Assembly (NCBI GenBank): GCA_964410285.1
Contig: CAYPFR010000003.1
Coordinates: 124,001 to 188,000 of the forward strand
Direction: 5' to 3'
DNA length: 64,000 nt
Source: Fretibacter sp964410285
GTDB lineage: Bacteria; Pseudomonadota; Alphaproteobacteria; Caulobacterales; Maricaulaceae
Of this stretch, positions 49,347-58,879 are shown one piece after another (within the stretch, counting starts at the first letter, position 1; the number at the start of each line of letters is the position of its first letter). The translations under genes were made by a program, and so were the position numbers. The notes under the pieces are model-generated. The model saw only the letters and a program-made list of their open reading frames with translations, searched no databases and was not told where the DNA came from.

Positions 49347-49904
49347 CTAGGCAAATAATGCCAAGATCAAAAACAGCAGCGTACCAAGAGTCAGTGCAGC
49401 AAGTGTTTTTCTGCGGTAGGCTTTGGATAATAGCCCGACGAGCACGCCGCCAAACACAACTCCGATCAAGCCAAGCGCCACGAGTTTTTGATACAGCTTG
49501 AATAGCTTTGGACCATGGCCTTTATGAAGTTCTATCATGGAGCCTTGGAAATTTGGTATCACGCGTTTTGCGGTCAACCCGTTTGGCGTTTGGTTAAACT
49601 CAAGATAGGTGCGGCTGGTTGGGCGCAAGTGTATTTTCCCTGCGCCGCGCGGCTTTACATATTCAAATTTGTGCGAAATGTCCGCATCAGCCAACAGTTG
49701 CCGGACATCAGCCTCAATCGTGGCGCTCTTAAAATCCAGCGCAGCGCCCGCTGGCAGGCTGATTGCCTCTGATTTGAACTCGCCTTTTTTACCTATAAGA
49801 TAAAGCCCGCCTGAAAGCGCAACCAGAAGAAAAGCAGGGGCAAGGAACCCTGCAAACAGCAGGTGCAGATTAATCAAAGTCTTGCGCATTTTCGGATCGG
49901 TCAT
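49347..49904 (-). CDS. PepSY-type membrane protein
   Basis: A 185-residue protein with an N-terminal helix (INLHLLFAGFLAPAFLLVALS), a periplasmic-like domain of about 110 residues, and two C-terminal helices (ALGLIGVVFGGVLVGLL and ALTLGTLLFLILAL). The pattern HLLFAGFLAPAF and the later LHKGHGP(K) resemble PepSY-associated membrane proteins, often linked to iron reduction or protease inhibition. The family call is moderate. A strong AGGAG precedes ATG 49904. It interrupts the eno-ftsB order, with 61 bases to ftsB. Confidence 0.6.
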   Translation of the reverse strand: MTDPKMRKTLINLHLLFAGFLAPAFLLVALSGGLYLIGKKGEFKSEAISLPAGAALDFKSATIEADVRQLLADADISHKFEYVKPRGAGKIHLRPTSRTYLEFNQTPNGLTAKRVIPNFQGSMIELHKGHGPKLFKLYQKLVALGLIGVVFGGVLVGLLSKAYRRKTLAALTLGTLLFLILALFA

Positions 49905-49937
49905 AGCTGTCTCCTGTTCTTAATAGGGACATAGCGC

Positions 49938-49959
49938 AAAAGACTGCAAAGCTGCAATC
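49938..49959 (-). terminator. Rho-independent terminator of the eno transcript
   Basis: Read on the minus strand, GATTGCA pairs with TGCAGTC, a 7-base stem with one G-T pair and loop GCTT (plus-strand arms 49942-49948 and 49953-49959). It is followed by TTTT (49941-49938). It lies 45 bases after the enolase stop and 34 bases before the next start. The T-tract is short, so strength is moderate. Confidence 0.6.
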
Positions 49960-50003
49960 CTTCAATCACCATGCCAGAGACAGGAAACTCACGCGCCAAA
50001 GCT

Positions 50004-51278
50004 TTACGGCAGGACGGACGTGCCCGCATAATGCGCCATTTCGCCAAGCTGCTCTTCTATGCGTAGCAATTGGTTATATTTCGCCAATCTATCAGAACGC
50101 GCGAGCGAGCCTGTTTTGATTTGTCCGCAATTTGTCGCAACTGCCAAATCTGCAATCGTCGCATCTGCCGTCTCGCCGGAGCGGTGGCTCATGACTGCAG
50201 TAAAGCCGGCGCGGTGCGCGAGATCAACGGCGTCAAGCGTTTCCGAGAGCGTTCCGATCTGGTTGACCTTCACAAGGATTGAATTGGCCACCCCCTTGTC
50301 GATCCCGTCCGAAAGACGCACAGGGTTAGTCACAAATAAATCATCCCCGACAAGCTGGCAACTCGCGCCAATGCGGTCGGTGAGAAGCTTCCAACCTTCC
50401 CAATCATCCTCGGCCATGCCATCTTCAATGGAGATAATCGGAAACTTTTCTGCCAGATCAGCAAGATAATCGACAAACTGCGCCGGCGTAAGGGATTTAC
50501 CCTCGCCCTTAAGCTCATATTTCCCGTTTTCAAAAAATTCTGTTGAGGCCACGTCCATCGCAAGGAAGACGTCTCCGCCTGGCGTATAGCCCGCCGCTTC
50601 AATCGCGCTCATGATATAAGTTAAAGCGATTTCGGAACTCGCAAGGTTAGGCGCAAAGCCGCCCTCATCTCCGACATTCGTATTATGACCGTCGGCTTTT
50701 AATTTGGCTTTTAGAGCGTGGAAAATTTCTGCGCCCATTTGCAAGGCTTGAGAAAACGTTTCCGCGCCGACAGGCATGACCATGAATTCCTGAACATCAA
50801 TTGGGTTATCTGCATGTTCACCGCCATTGATGATGTTCATCATGGGCACGGGCAAAGTATAGGCATTAGAGCCGCCGACATATCGATAGAGCGGAACGCC
50901 TTGACTATCGGAGACGGCCTTCGCCAGCGCCAGCGATACGCCAAGCATCGCATTGGCCCCGAGCCGCGCCTTATTGGGCGTGCCGTCAAGGTCAATCAAA
51001 ATCTGGTCAATGCCGCGCTGATTCTCGGCATCAAGGCCGTAAAGCGTGTCTGCGATTTCCGTATTCACATTCATAACGGCTTTGAGAACGCCTTTGCCGC
51101 CGTAGCGGGATTTGTCTCCGTCGCGTAGTTCAACGGCTTCATGTGCGCCGGTTGACGCACCGCTCGGCACAGCCGCGCGTCCAAAACTCCCATCCGCGAG
51201 AGTCACGTCCACTTCTAGCGTGGGGTTGCCACGGCTATCGAGTATCTCCCTGGCGAAAATGTGTTCAATTTCAACCAT
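50004..51278 (-). CDS. eno: Enolase
   Basis: Enolase interconverts 2-phosphoglycerate and phosphoenolpyruvate. The 424-residue product is full length, with the N-terminal AREILDSRGNPTLEVDV, the GASTGxxEA-type loop PSGASTGAHEAVELRDG, the metal ligands in FLAMDVAST, ISIEDGMAEDDWEGW and LVGDDLFVTNP, and the catalytic Lys region ANSILVKVNQIGTLSET. It is preceded by GGAGG and follows rpmF by 34 bases on the same strand. Confidence 0.98.
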   Translation of the reverse strand: MVEIEHIFAREILDSRGNPTLEVDVTLADGSFGRAAVPSGASTGAHEAVELRDGDKSRYGGKGVLKAVMNVNTEIADTLYGLDAENQRGIDQILIDLDGTPNKARLGANAMLGVSLALAKAVSDSQGVPLYRYVGGSNAYTLPVPMMNIINGGEHADNPIDVQEFMVMPVGAETFSQALQMGAEIFHALKAKLKADGHNTNVGDEGGFAPNLASSEIALTYIMSAIEAAGYTPGGDVFLAMDVASTEFFENGKYELKGEGKSLTPAQFVDYLADLAEKFPIISIEDGMAEDDWEGWKLLTDRIGASCQLVGDDLFVTNPVRLSDGIDKGVANSILVKVNQIGTLSETLDAVDLAHRAGFTAVMSHRSGETADATIADLAVATNCGQIKTGSLARSDRLAKYNQLLRIEEQLGEMAHYAGTSVLP

Positions 51279-51312
51279 AAGGGCCTCCGACGTCTGGGCT
51301 AGTTGTGAAAAT

Positions 51313-51492
51313 CTAAGATTTAGGGGTCAGAACCTGACGACCGCGATACATGCCGGTCTTAAGATCAATGTGGTGCTGACGACGAAGCTCGCCACTGTCC
51401 TGATCTTCAACGTAGTTAACGGCGGTCAAGCGATCATGCGCGCGGCGCTGGCCACGGCGTGAGTTCGAAATTTTACTCTTTGGGACAGCCAT
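51313..51492 (-). CDS. rpmF: 50S ribosomal protein L32
   Basis: L32 is a small ribosomal protein of the large subunit. The 59-residue product starts at MAVPKSKISNSRRGQRRAHD with a perfect AGGAGG upstream; an in-frame TTG just before it is not needed. The C-terminal half (GELRRQHHIDLKTGMYRGRQ) is typical. No zinc-ligand cysteines are present, so it is the zinc-free form seen in many proteobacteria. It precedes eno on the same strand. Confidence 0.96.
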   Translation of the reverse strand: MAVPKSKISNSRRGQRRAHDRLTAVNYVEDQDSGELRRQHHIDLKTGMYRGRQVLTPKS

Positions 51493-51796
51493 CAAAGCCT
51501 CCTAAGCTGGAAAATAATCTGCATCGGATTAATGCAAAGCAGCCCCCAATCCGCAGGGGCCGCTCAAGTTGCGCGCTAACTAGCCGATTTGCGTAGGGGT
51601 ATCAAGTAGCAATATACACGATTGGCGTTCCGAACACCAAGGCCGGTTAATCCGGTAACTCAAAGCCCAATATGCTGCCTGCCCTGATTTACAGCCAAAG
51701 TCGTCTCACCTAGCACGGCCCCGCGCGGGTTAAAATTCTGGCCTCAAAATGTCGCGCGCCCATTGACCGACTCGCGCAGCTTTGCGAGGGCAAAAT
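51493..51796. other. Divergent intergenic region between rpmF and the DMT permease gene
   Basis: A 304-base region that must hold the rpmF promoter (minus strand) and that of the permease (plus strand). A short palindrome CCGGTTAATCCGG is present near 51643-51655. No tRNA or protein-coding frame with family features was seen, and no promoter pair could be assigned confidently. Confidence 0.5.
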
Positions 51797-52735
51797 ATGA
51801 ACTCGCCCGCACATGATTTTCCTGCCAAACTTAGGCTTACCGATCGGCCCATGAGCGTGCCGGTATTAGTCCTCGTCTCGCTCATCCTTGTGATAATTTG
51901 GGGCGGGGCCTATACGATGGTCGGGGTTGGCGTGCGCCATCTTAGCCCGATCTGGCTTGTCGCCTACCGCCTTGTGATCGGCGCGGTGCTGGTAACGCTA
52001 TATGCGCTGGGCCGCGGGCAGCGGTTTCCCAAAATTTCTGATCCGCGTTGGCGCTGGTATTTAATGCTCGGAATAACGGGGTCCGTCCTGCCGTTTTATC
52101 TGCTCTCCTCGGGGCAAGTTACGGTCGATAGCGGAATTGCGTCTATCATTGTCGGGGCCATGCCGATCATGACAATCATTCTGGCGCATTTCTTTGCGGA
52201 CGAAAAGCTCACCCCGCTCAAGCTCTTTGGCTTTTTTATCGGGTTTTTGGGCATAGTCATCTTGTTTCTGCCCGATGATTTTTCGCTCTCTTTGATCGGG
52301 GATTGGAAAGCGCAAATGCTCATTGTCGGCGGGGCCGTGTGCTATGCCTTCACCACTGTCTTTGCAAAGCGCGCCCCGCCCACGCCGTCCGGCATAGCAG
52401 GGGCGATGATGCTCATTTGGGCCGCAGCAATCGGGGGTGTTTGGGCGCTGGCAACTGGCCTGCCGGAGGGGTCCATTTCGCCCATCGGGCATCTTATGGC
52501 ATGGGGCCTTGGAATAGGCTCAACCGGGGTTGCCACGGTTTTATATCTTTGGGTGATTGAGAAAACCGGCCCGACAATGCTAGCCAAGATCAATTATTTC
52601 ACCCCGGTAGTTTCTGTGATTTTCGGCGTCTGGCTCTTGCAAGAGCCTTTTACATGGCGGTTAATCTTAAGCTTCGCTGTCATCGTGCTAGGCATTTTGA
52701 TAGCCCGTATCAAAGGCAAATCTAATCCGTCTTAA
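51797..52735 (+). CDS. EamA/DMT-family transporter
   Basis: A 312-residue protein of the drug/metabolite transporter superfamily, with ten hydrophobic helices in two EamA repeats. The first repeat starts VLVSLILVIIWGGAYTMVGVGVRH and the second near WKAQMLIVGGAVCYAFTTVF, with AGAMMLIWAAAIGGVW following. ATG 51797 has GAGGG upstream and is preferred over a TTG at 51782. The substrate is unknown; the family moves amino acids, nucleotides or other metabolites. Its end overlaps the convergent thiD gene by 14 bases. Confidence 0.88.
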   Translation: MNSPAHDFPAKLRLTDRPMSVPVLVLVSLILVIIWGGAYTMVGVGVRHLSPIWLVAYRLVIGAVLVTLYALGRGQRFPKISDPRWRWYLMLGITGSVLPFYLLSSGQVTVDSGIASIIVGAMPIMTIILAHFFADEKLTPLKLFGFFIGFLGIVILFLPDDFSLSLIGDWKAQMLIVGGAVCYAFTTVFAKRAPPTPSGIAGAMMLIWAAAIGGVWALATGLPEGSISPIGHLMAWGLGIGSTGVATVLYLWVIEKTGPTMLAKINYFTPVVSVIFGVWLLQEPFTWRLILSFAVIVLGILIARIKGKSNPS

Positions 52736-53648
52736 ATCCCTTTAAAACCGCAAAAGGGTTTTTGGGTTTGTCTGTTGGCGGCGGCGCGGCCGCACCACCC
52801 TCATTTTCCCTATTTGATAAATCCGCAAGGCCGTGGTTGAGCGGGCCGTTGCCTTGGCCAAATTTTGGCGCAGTCCGTATGGCCTCAAAGACATATTCAC
52901 GCGCAGCCTCGACAGCGGTCTCCAGCGGCTCGCCGAGGGCCATAGCGGCGGCAACCGCGCTCGCGAGCGTGCATCCCGTGCCGTGAGTATGGCGGGTATA
53001 AAGGCGCGGACCGCTCATGATTTGTGTACCTTCCGCCGTCACCAAAACATCGACAACGGATTTCATATCCAAATGCCCGCCCTTCATCAGCGCCGCATAA
53101 GTGCCCATCTCAAGCAGGCTTTCCCCGGCTGCGCAGAGCTGATCGACATCATTAACGGGCAATCCTGTTAACCTTGCCGCTTCGGGGGCATTGGGCGTGA
53201 TCACATCACAGAGCGGCGCAAGGACAGAGCGCATAAGCTCAACGGCATCATCGTCCAAAAGGCTATCGCCAGAGGTCGCGACCATGACAGGGTCAAGCAC
53301 GATATAGGCATCAGACTCGGCGATTTCCTCGGCGACAACTTTGATGATAGCTGCATTTCCTAGCATACCAATTTTGATCACGTCCGCGCCAATATCGGAT
53401 AGCACAGCGCGAATTTGCCCGCGCACAATTTCGGGCGGCATATAGTCTACGGCCTCTACGCCCAGCGTGTTTTGCACTGTCACAGCCGTCACCGCGCTTG
53501 CGCTATAAGCACCAAATGCCGCGCAGGTTTTAATATCAGCCTGCATACCCGCTCCTCCGCCGCTATCGCTTCCGGCAATAATCAGCACGCGGCCCATTGT
53601 GTCGGTGGAAAGCTCTGTTTCGGTTGTGGGTTCAACTTGATCGGTCAT
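52722..53648 (-). CDS. thiD: Hydroxymethylpyrimidine (phosphate) kinase
   Basis: ThiD phosphorylates the pyrimidine precursor of thiamine twice. The 308-residue ribokinase-fold protein contains VLIIAGSDSGGGAGMQADIKTCA (substrate region), PVMVATSGDSLLD and the anion-hole signature TRHTHGTGCTLASAVAA. A C-terminal tail rich in Pro and Ala (about residues 285-308) extends beyond the fold. Its start overlaps folP as ATGA, so the two cofactor genes are coupled. No TPP riboswitch was recognised upstream. Confidence 0.94.
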   Translation of the reverse strand: MTDQVEPTTETELSTDTMGRVLIIAGSDSGGGAGMQADIKTCAAFGAYSASAVTAVTVQNTLGVEAVDYMPPEIVRGQIRAVLSDIGADVIKIGMLGNAAIIKVVAEEIAESDAYIVLDPVMVATSGDSLLDDDAVELMRSVLAPLCDVITPNAPEAARLTGLPVNDVDQLCAAGESLLEMGTYAALMKGGHLDMKSVVDVLVTAEGTQIMSGPRLYTRHTHGTGCTLASAVAAAMALGEPLETAVEAAREYVFEAIRTAPKFGQGNGPLNHGLADLSNRENEGGAAAPPPTDKPKNPFAVLKGFKTD

Positions 53649-54475
53649 ATCACTACCTCTTTATCAAAACGGCTTATCGCCTCCCACACCCGCACCGCTT
53701 GCACGGTCTCGGCCACGTCGTGCACGCGCAGTATAGCCGCGCCGGCCTGCACGGACCAGAGGGCAGCGGCGAGGCTCCCCGCGAGGCGGCGGTCCGGCGT
53801 ACTGCCGTCGATATTCCCAATAAAGCTCTTGCGCGAGGCCCCCATAAGCAAGGGGCAGCCCAGCGCTTTAAATTCGGCGAGCTGGCGGAAAATTGCGAGA
53901 TTATCTTCTTGGCGTTTGCCAAAGCCGATGCCGGGATCAATGGTAATTTGGTTACGCTCTACCCCCGCAAATTCCAGCGCGTCCAGCCGTTTGGCCAGAT
54001 AGTCTTTCACCTCAGCAACAGGGTCGCCGTAACGGGGATTATATTGCATGGTATCGGGCGTGCCCTGCGCGTGCATGATAATGAGCGGGCAGGCCAGCTC
54101 CGCCGCCGCGGCCTCTGAAGTGGCGTCATAAGTGAGCGCACTAACGTCATTCCATATATCCGCGCCCGCTAAAATCGCGGCCTGCGCCACCGCCGCCTTG
54201 CGCGTATCAATTGAGATCAAAGGCGCGCTATGGTAATCCTGCGTGGCCTCTCGCAGCGCCGCAATAACGGGGACGGTGCGGCGGATTTCTTCTTTCACCG
54301 CCACCGTCTCGGCGCCGGGCCGTGTGCTCTCCCCGCCAATGTCGATAATGTCAGCGCCTTGCTCGAGTAATGTAAGCGCGTGTTTGACCGCTTGCTCAAG
54401 GTCGGCATTGCGCCCCCCATCAGAAAAACTGTCAGGGGTCACATTGAGGATTCCCATGATGCGCGTTTTGGTCAT
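53645..54475 (-). CDS. folP: Dihydropteroate synthase
   Basis: FolP condenses p-aminobenzoate with hydroxymethyl-dihydropterin diphosphate in folate synthesis. The 276-residue TIM-barrel protein contains MGILNVTPDSFSDGG, DIIDIGGESTRPGA, the loop DPGIGFGKRQEDN and the substrate Lys region LMGASRKSFIG. The C-terminus ends ILRVHDVAETVQAVRV, as in typical FolP. It lies downstream of ftsH after a terminator and is translationally coupled to thiD. Confidence 0.96.
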   Translation of the reverse strand: MTKTRIMGILNVTPDSFSDGGRNADLEQAVKHALTLLEQGADIIDIGGESTRPGAETVAVKEEIRRTVPVIAALREATQDYHSAPLISIDTRKAAVAQAAILAGADIWNDVSALTYDATSEAAAAELACPLIIMHAQGTPDTMQYNPRYGDPVAEVKDYLAKRLDALEFAGVERNQITIDPGIGFGKRQEDNLAIFRQLAEFKALGCPLLMGASRKSFIGNIDGSTPDRRLAGSLAAALWSVQAGAAILRVHDVAETVQAVRVWEAISRFDKEVVI

Positions 54476-54490
54476 AATTTCGTCTACAAC

Positions 54491-54512
54491 AAAAATGCCC
54501 CCGAAGGGGCAT
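54491..54512 (-). terminator. Rho-independent terminator of ftsH
   Basis: On the minus strand ATGCCCC pairs with GGGGCAT (plus positions 54506-54512 and 54495-54501) around the tetraloop TTCG, followed by five T counting the last stem base (TTTTT, then G). It stands 18 bases after the ftsH stop and 16 bases before the folP start, ending the ftsH transcript before folP. Confidence 0.85.
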
Positions 54513-54529
54513 TAGAATGATCACGCGCG

Positions 54530-56440
54530 TTAAGCTTCGGGCTGGGCGTCGCCTATGGGCTTGGCTTTGCCTGTGAGCGGGACGGCAGAGACGCTTGGGC
54601 GCTTATTAAGGCCGTCAGGGCGCTTGGGCCTAATTCCGTCTGAGAGCAGCAAAGAAATTTCATCACCTGAGAGCGTTTCATATTCCAAAAGCGCCTCGGA
54701 CAGGGCCACCCAATCCTTCTTTTTTTTCTTTAGGACCTTAAGCGCGGTTTCATGCGCCTCCGTAACAAAGCGTTTAATTTCGCTTTCAATCAATGCCGCG
54801 GTTTCCGGCGAGATCGAAGACCCGCGCCCGATACCTGACGTAAAGGTCGTCTGGTCCGTATCCTTATAGGCAATTGGGCCGATAGCATCGGACAGGCCCC
54901 ATTCTGTGACCATAGCTGTAGCAATACTTGTGACTTGTTCAATATCGGAACTCGCGCCCGATGTGACCTTGTCATATCCAAACTTTAGCTCCTCGGCGGC
55001 GCGCCCGCCCATCGCCATCGCCATACGCGCAATCATTTCTTGGCGGCTTTGCGAGATCTGGTCGCGCTCCGGCATATATTGCACCATGCCCAACGCGCGG
55101 CCGCGCGGAATAATCGTGGCTTTATGAATTGGAAGGCTACCCGGCATATTCAGGCCAACAATCGCGTGGCCCGCTTCGTGATAGGCCGTCATTTGCTTTT
55201 CTTCTTCGGTCATTGCCAGCGTGCGGCGCTCTGCGCCCATCATGACTTTATCGCGCGCGTCTTCAAATTCGCGCATGGTGATCTTGAGTTTATTCCGGCG
55301 CGCGGAGAGCAGCGCAGCCTCATTGACAAGGTTCGCGAGATCCGCGCCAGAAAAACCGGGCGTACCGCGCGCGATATATTTCACGTCAACATCCGCGCCC
55401 ATAGGCTTGCCCTTCATGTGGACCTCAAGAATTTTTTCGCGGCCCGCAATATCCGGATAAGGCACTTCGATCTGGCGATCAAAACGGCCGGGGCGCAATA
55501 GCGCCTTATCAAGGACATCTGGGCGGTTCGTCGCCGCAATGATGATAATACCTTCGTCGCCATTAAACCCATCCATTTCAACAAGGAGTTGGTTGAGCGT
55601 TTGCTCGCGCTCTTCGTGGCCGCCTGAGGTACCAACGCCGCGGTGACGGCCAACGGCGTCGATCTCGTCAATAAAAATAATACAAGGTGCGTTCTTTCGC
55701 GCATCCGCGAACATATCACGCACGCGAGAGGCGCCAACGCCGACAAACATCTCTACAAAATCGGAACCTGAAATCGTAAAGAAGGGAACACCCGCTTCGC
55801 CCGCGACCGCGCGCGCAAGCAGCGTCTTACCCGTACCGGGCGGTCCAACAAGCAAAGCACCTGTCGGGATTTTCGCGCCTAGCCGCGTAAATCGCGTGCT
55901 GTCGCGCAAAAATTCGACAACCTCTTTGAGGTCTTCCTTGGCCGCCTCAACGCCTGCAACGTCCTCAAATGTGACATTGCCTTGCATTTCAGTCAAAAGT
56001 TTGGCTTTGGATTTCCCAAAACTCATCGCGCCGCCGCGTCCGCCGCCCTGCATTGAGCGCATGAAAAAGATCGCGATACCCACAAAAAGCACCAAGGGGA
56101 TAATGCTCATCAATATATCGCTTAGCGCGGAGCGCTGCTTGATCTCGCCATAAGCATATTCAATGCCGGCCTTATCAAGCGCCTCTTCCGTGCGGTCATT
56201 ATAGGGAGACCCATTGACCTTGAAGACGGTATCATCAGTCATCTTGCCTGTGACTAATCCCGTTAGCGGAGTAATTTTGACTTCTTTGACGCGGCCCTCA
56301 TCAAGAGCGGATTTAAACTCGGTAAACTTTAGCTCGCTCGTCGCTGCGCTCGTCATCGAGTTTTGCGTCATGACCATCATCATAAGGAACATTGATAAAA
56401 CAAGGGACCAGAGAACGAAATTACGATTTTTCGGAGTCAT
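54530..56440 (-). CDS. ftsH: ATP-dependent zinc metalloprotease FtsH
   Basis: FtsH degrades membrane and soluble regulatory proteins. The 636-residue product has two N-terminal membrane helices (about 8-26 and 110-128) flanking a periplasmic domain. The AAA+ module has Walker A GPPGTGKT, Walker B IIFIDEIDA and the second-region FGRQ-type arginine finger block RPGRFDRQIEVPYPD. The zinc protease site is HEAGH in MTAYHEAGHAIVG, and the third ligand region is also present. The length is normal. Followed by its own terminator and preceded by tilS, the order is conserved in proteobacteria. Confidence 0.97.
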   Translation of the reverse strand: MTPKNRNFVLWSLVLSMFLMMMVMTQNSMTSAATSELKFTEFKSALDEGRVKEVKITPLTGLVTGKMTDDTVFKVNGSPYNDRTEEALDKAGIEYAYGEIKQRSALSDILMSIIPLVLFVGIAIFFMRSMQGGGRGGAMSFGKSKAKLLTEMQGNVTFEDVAGVEAAKEDLKEVVEFLRDSTRFTRLGAKIPTGALLVGPPGTGKTLLARAVAGEAGVPFFTISGSDFVEMFVGVGASRVRDMFADARKNAPCIIFIDEIDAVGRHRGVGTSGGHEEREQTLNQLLVEMDGFNGDEGIIIIAATNRPDVLDKALLRPGRFDRQIEVPYPDIAGREKILEVHMKGKPMGADVDVKYIARGTPGFSGADLANLVNEAALLSARRNKLKITMREFEDARDKVMMGAERRTLAMTEEEKQMTAYHEAGHAIVGLNMPGSLPIHKATIIPRGRALGMVQYMPERDQISQSRQEMIARMAMAMGGRAAEELKFGYDKVTSGASSDIEQVTSIATAMVTEWGLSDAIGPIAYKDTDQTTFTSGIGRGSSISPETAALIESEIKRFVTEAHETALKVLKKKKKDWVALSEALLEYETLSGDEISLLLSDGIRPKRPDGLNKRPSVSAVPLTGKAKPIGDAQPEA

Positions 56441-56527
56441 ATTTAGTCTTTCAATTGGGGCATAACCCAGTTTGGATACATTCTAACATATAGAGAGCGT
56501 CATGCCAAAAGGTAAGAGGCGTTAGCA

Positions 56528-57817
56528 TTAATAATGCACAGTTCTCATAAATTTTATCTCAGTGTCAGCGAACTCACGAGATAGGCGCATATGTACGGCA
56601 GTTTGCATGCAGGACCCCTCATCTTTCCCCGCATTTATGGGGCCTATTGCCAAAATTCCCGTTCCGTCCTTAATGAGGGGCAGGGTCGGGCGCGCCTGAG
56701 ACGGGCAGGCTTTAAGCTGCTTTTTTAGCTGTTGCGACAATTTGCCAAGATGGCCCGCCGCTGGCTGAATGTTTGCGCCGCCGTGAACCAAAAAGCGGCC
56801 ATCCCAAAGGCTTTGCGAGGCGGGGGTTGTAATCGGGCCCAATGCGGGCCGCCCTACCCGTCCGAGCGCCATAGACGGATCGCGAGAGAGAACAAATTTG
56901 CAATTTATCGCCGGGTTGGTGGCCAGAGCCGGCGTTGGCTTGATCATCGCGCCGCCAAGCGTAGCCCCCTTGAAATCCGCGGCGCCCATCGCGCAGGACA
57001 GCCTTTCTAGGGCCGCTTGATCTGCCAAAACGCGCCCGCCGCTGACGGCGCGCAAAAGGCGCGCCAGCAAATAAGGCGCAACCCGCGCACGTAGATGGAT
57101 ACAGCCAAAACCATCCACGATCACCCCTGCGCCTAGCTGCGCCGCGAGATATTTCATTTCTGCCGCGCGGCCAGCGCGTAAATCTGCGCCAAGCGCGAGC
57201 ATTTCCCCGCGAAGGCGCGGATCACGCGCCAAGATGCGGCGCGCCCTCACCCGCGAAAAATTTATGTCCTCATTGGACGGGTCATCAATAAAGGAAAGAT
57301 TATGAACCTTCAAATATTGCCGAATTTGCGCGCGCGAGACCTCCAGCATAGGACGGCGAAGCGATATGCCGTAAAGCTCCGGCCAGAGCGCATCCGAAGT
57401 AATGCTCGCCATGGCCGCTGCGCCCCGCCACGACCCACCAGACGACAGGCGCATATAGCTGGTCTCGGCCTGGTCGTCTTGCGTATGTCCAGTGATGAGC
57501 GCGGTTAGTCCTAGCTCCCGGCAACGTGCGCCCATCAGGCCGTAACGCGCGCGGCGCGCGCGGGCCTGTATAGCTGTTTTTACAGGAGATAAAATCTGCC
57601 AGCGCAGGATGTCCGCCGTCAAGCCAAGGTCGATTGCAAAGCGTTTTGCCGCTGCCGCTTCCCTGCCCGATCCCGCGCGAAGTCCATGATCGACAATAAG
57701 CACATGAGGCCTGCGCGCGCGCAAGGTATGAAGCAAGGCCGTGCTGTCTCCGCCGCCAGAAAAGGCAAGCCCAAAAGGCCCAGCAGGAAGCGCGGATAAA
57801 TTAAGGGAAAGCTCCAT
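56528..57817 (-). CDS. tilS: tRNA(Ile) lysidine synthetase TilS
   Basis: TilS modifies the wobble cytidine of an isoleucine tRNA to lysidine, changing decoding from AUG to AUA. The 429-residue product has the PP-loop AFSGGGDSTALLHTL near residue 20, the conserved HTQDDQAET block, and HGLRAGSGREAAAAKRF. The middle and C-terminal regions are poorly conserved and slightly longer than in short TilS proteins. It is upstream of ftsH, the usual arrangement, and downstream of the cpoB gene. Confidence 0.92.
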   Translation of the reverse strand: MELSLNLSALPAGPFGLAFSGGGDSTALLHTLRARRPHVLIVDHGLRAGSGREAAAAKRFAIDLGLTADILRWQILSPVKTAIQARARRARYGLMGARCRELGLTALITGHTQDDQAETSYMRLSSGGSWRGAAAMASITSDALWPELYGISLRRPMLEVSRAQIRQYLKVHNLSFIDDPSNEDINFSRVRARRILARDPRLRGEMLALGADLRAGRAAEMKYLAAQLGAGVIVDGFGCIHLRARVAPYLLARLLRAVSGGRVLADQAALERLSCAMGAADFKGATLGGAMIKPTPALATNPAINCKFVLSRDPSMALGRVGRPALGPITTPASQSLWDGRFLVHGGANIQPAAGHLGKLSQQLKKQLKACPSQARPTLPLIKDGTGILAIGPINAGKDEGSCMQTAVHMRLSREFADTEIKFMRTVHY

Positions 57818-57877
57818 GGCTATTTATAGCGCGCATATGGGCGGCGCAAAGCCCTAAGCAAAAAATTCTGGCGCCTG

Positions 57878-58783
57878 CTAGCAGCCCGTGCGAGCCGTCT
57901 CAACCCGCGCCTTTTCCTGCACATCCGCGCCCGCATTGGGGTACTGCGCCGTCAAGCTGCCGAGAGCATTACAGGCTTGCGCTTTATTGCCAAGCTCTCG
58001 CATGGTGACCGCCAAACCCACCATCGCATTCGGCGCGAGTTCTCCTTGCGGATCTTTGCGCATAGAAGCAATATAAGCATCTGCGGCGTCCGCATAGCCG
58101 CCGCGCACAACATAAGCTTCGCCGAGCCAGTAATTGACTTCGCCGGCATCTGCTGCATCAGGATTTATCTGTAGATATTGCTTAAAGGCGGTCTGCGCGC
58201 CAAGGAAATCCCCCTCGGCGAGCTTGGTTCGGCCCGTTTGCGGTAAATCCTCAAGGCTATATTGCTGTACCTCAATGATCTTTTCGCCAAAACTCGGCGC
58301 AGAGGGAACAGAGCTGGGTTGATTAGGATCAATAACCCCCGCACTTGGGAAATTCGGCTCGCCCGTAATGGTCGTGGAATAAGGCGAGCGATAACTCGGC
58401 GCGGGAGCAGAAGCCCTCTGTTGTTCAACTAGGTCAACCGCGTCTAGGTGCGTTTGCATACGGCCCGCGAGAACCGCCAAACCCTCAAGGTTTTGAATTT
58501 TTGCTGTGGCCGCCGAGACCTCGGCACGCAGCTGATCACGCTCAAATCGAAGGCGCTCAACCTCTCCCGTCAGCGTGCGCATATTTTCTTCCAGCGAGTC
58601 CATGCGCTGCATTAGGCGCTCCGCTGCAGGATCACCTGTAAGCATACGGCGCTCCAGCCGCTCAAGGCGCTGGGAGAGTTCAAAATTTTGAGCCGCAAGT
58701 TCTTTTTTACTCTGGGCCTGCGCAGGTACCATCATGAGTATAACGAGAAGGGCGGCAAGGGAAAGACGAATAAAAAACGGCAT
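57878..58783 (-). CDS. cpoB: Tol-Pal coordinator CpoB (YbgF)
   Basis: CpoB links the Tol-Pal machine with peptidoglycan synthesis during constriction. Starting at MPFFIRLSLAALLV (58783, with GGAG upstream) the 301-residue product has a signal peptide ending near AQA. A coiled coil follows (about residues 27-95, ELSQRLERLERRML and SLEENMRTLTGEVERLRFE). The TPR repeats are C-terminal (LAEGDFLGAQTAFKQYLQIN, YWLGEAYVVRGGYADAADAY). It is the last gene of the Tol-Pal cluster and has a CtrA-type site upstream. Confidence 0.9.
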   Translation of the reverse strand: MPFFIRLSLAALLVILMMVPAQAQSKKELAAQNFELSQRLERLERRMLTGDPAAERLMQRMDSLEENMRTLTGEVERLRFERDQLRAEVSAATAKIQNLEGLAVLAGRMQTHLDAVDLVEQQRASAPAPSYRSPYSTTITGEPNFPSAGVIDPNQPSSVPSAPSFGEKIIEVQQYSLEDLPQTGRTKLAEGDFLGAQTAFKQYLQINPDAADAGEVNYWLGEAYVVRGGYADAADAYIASMRKDPQGELAPNAMVGLAVTMRELGNKAQACNALGSLTAQYPNAGADVQEKARVETARTGC

Positions 58784-58879
58784 ATAAGCTCCAGATATCA
58801 CTGCATCACAAGATAATCAGCTTGGCAGTTTTAGAAACTGCCATGGTTTTATATAGAGGCGAGATTAAGGCATGTCTTA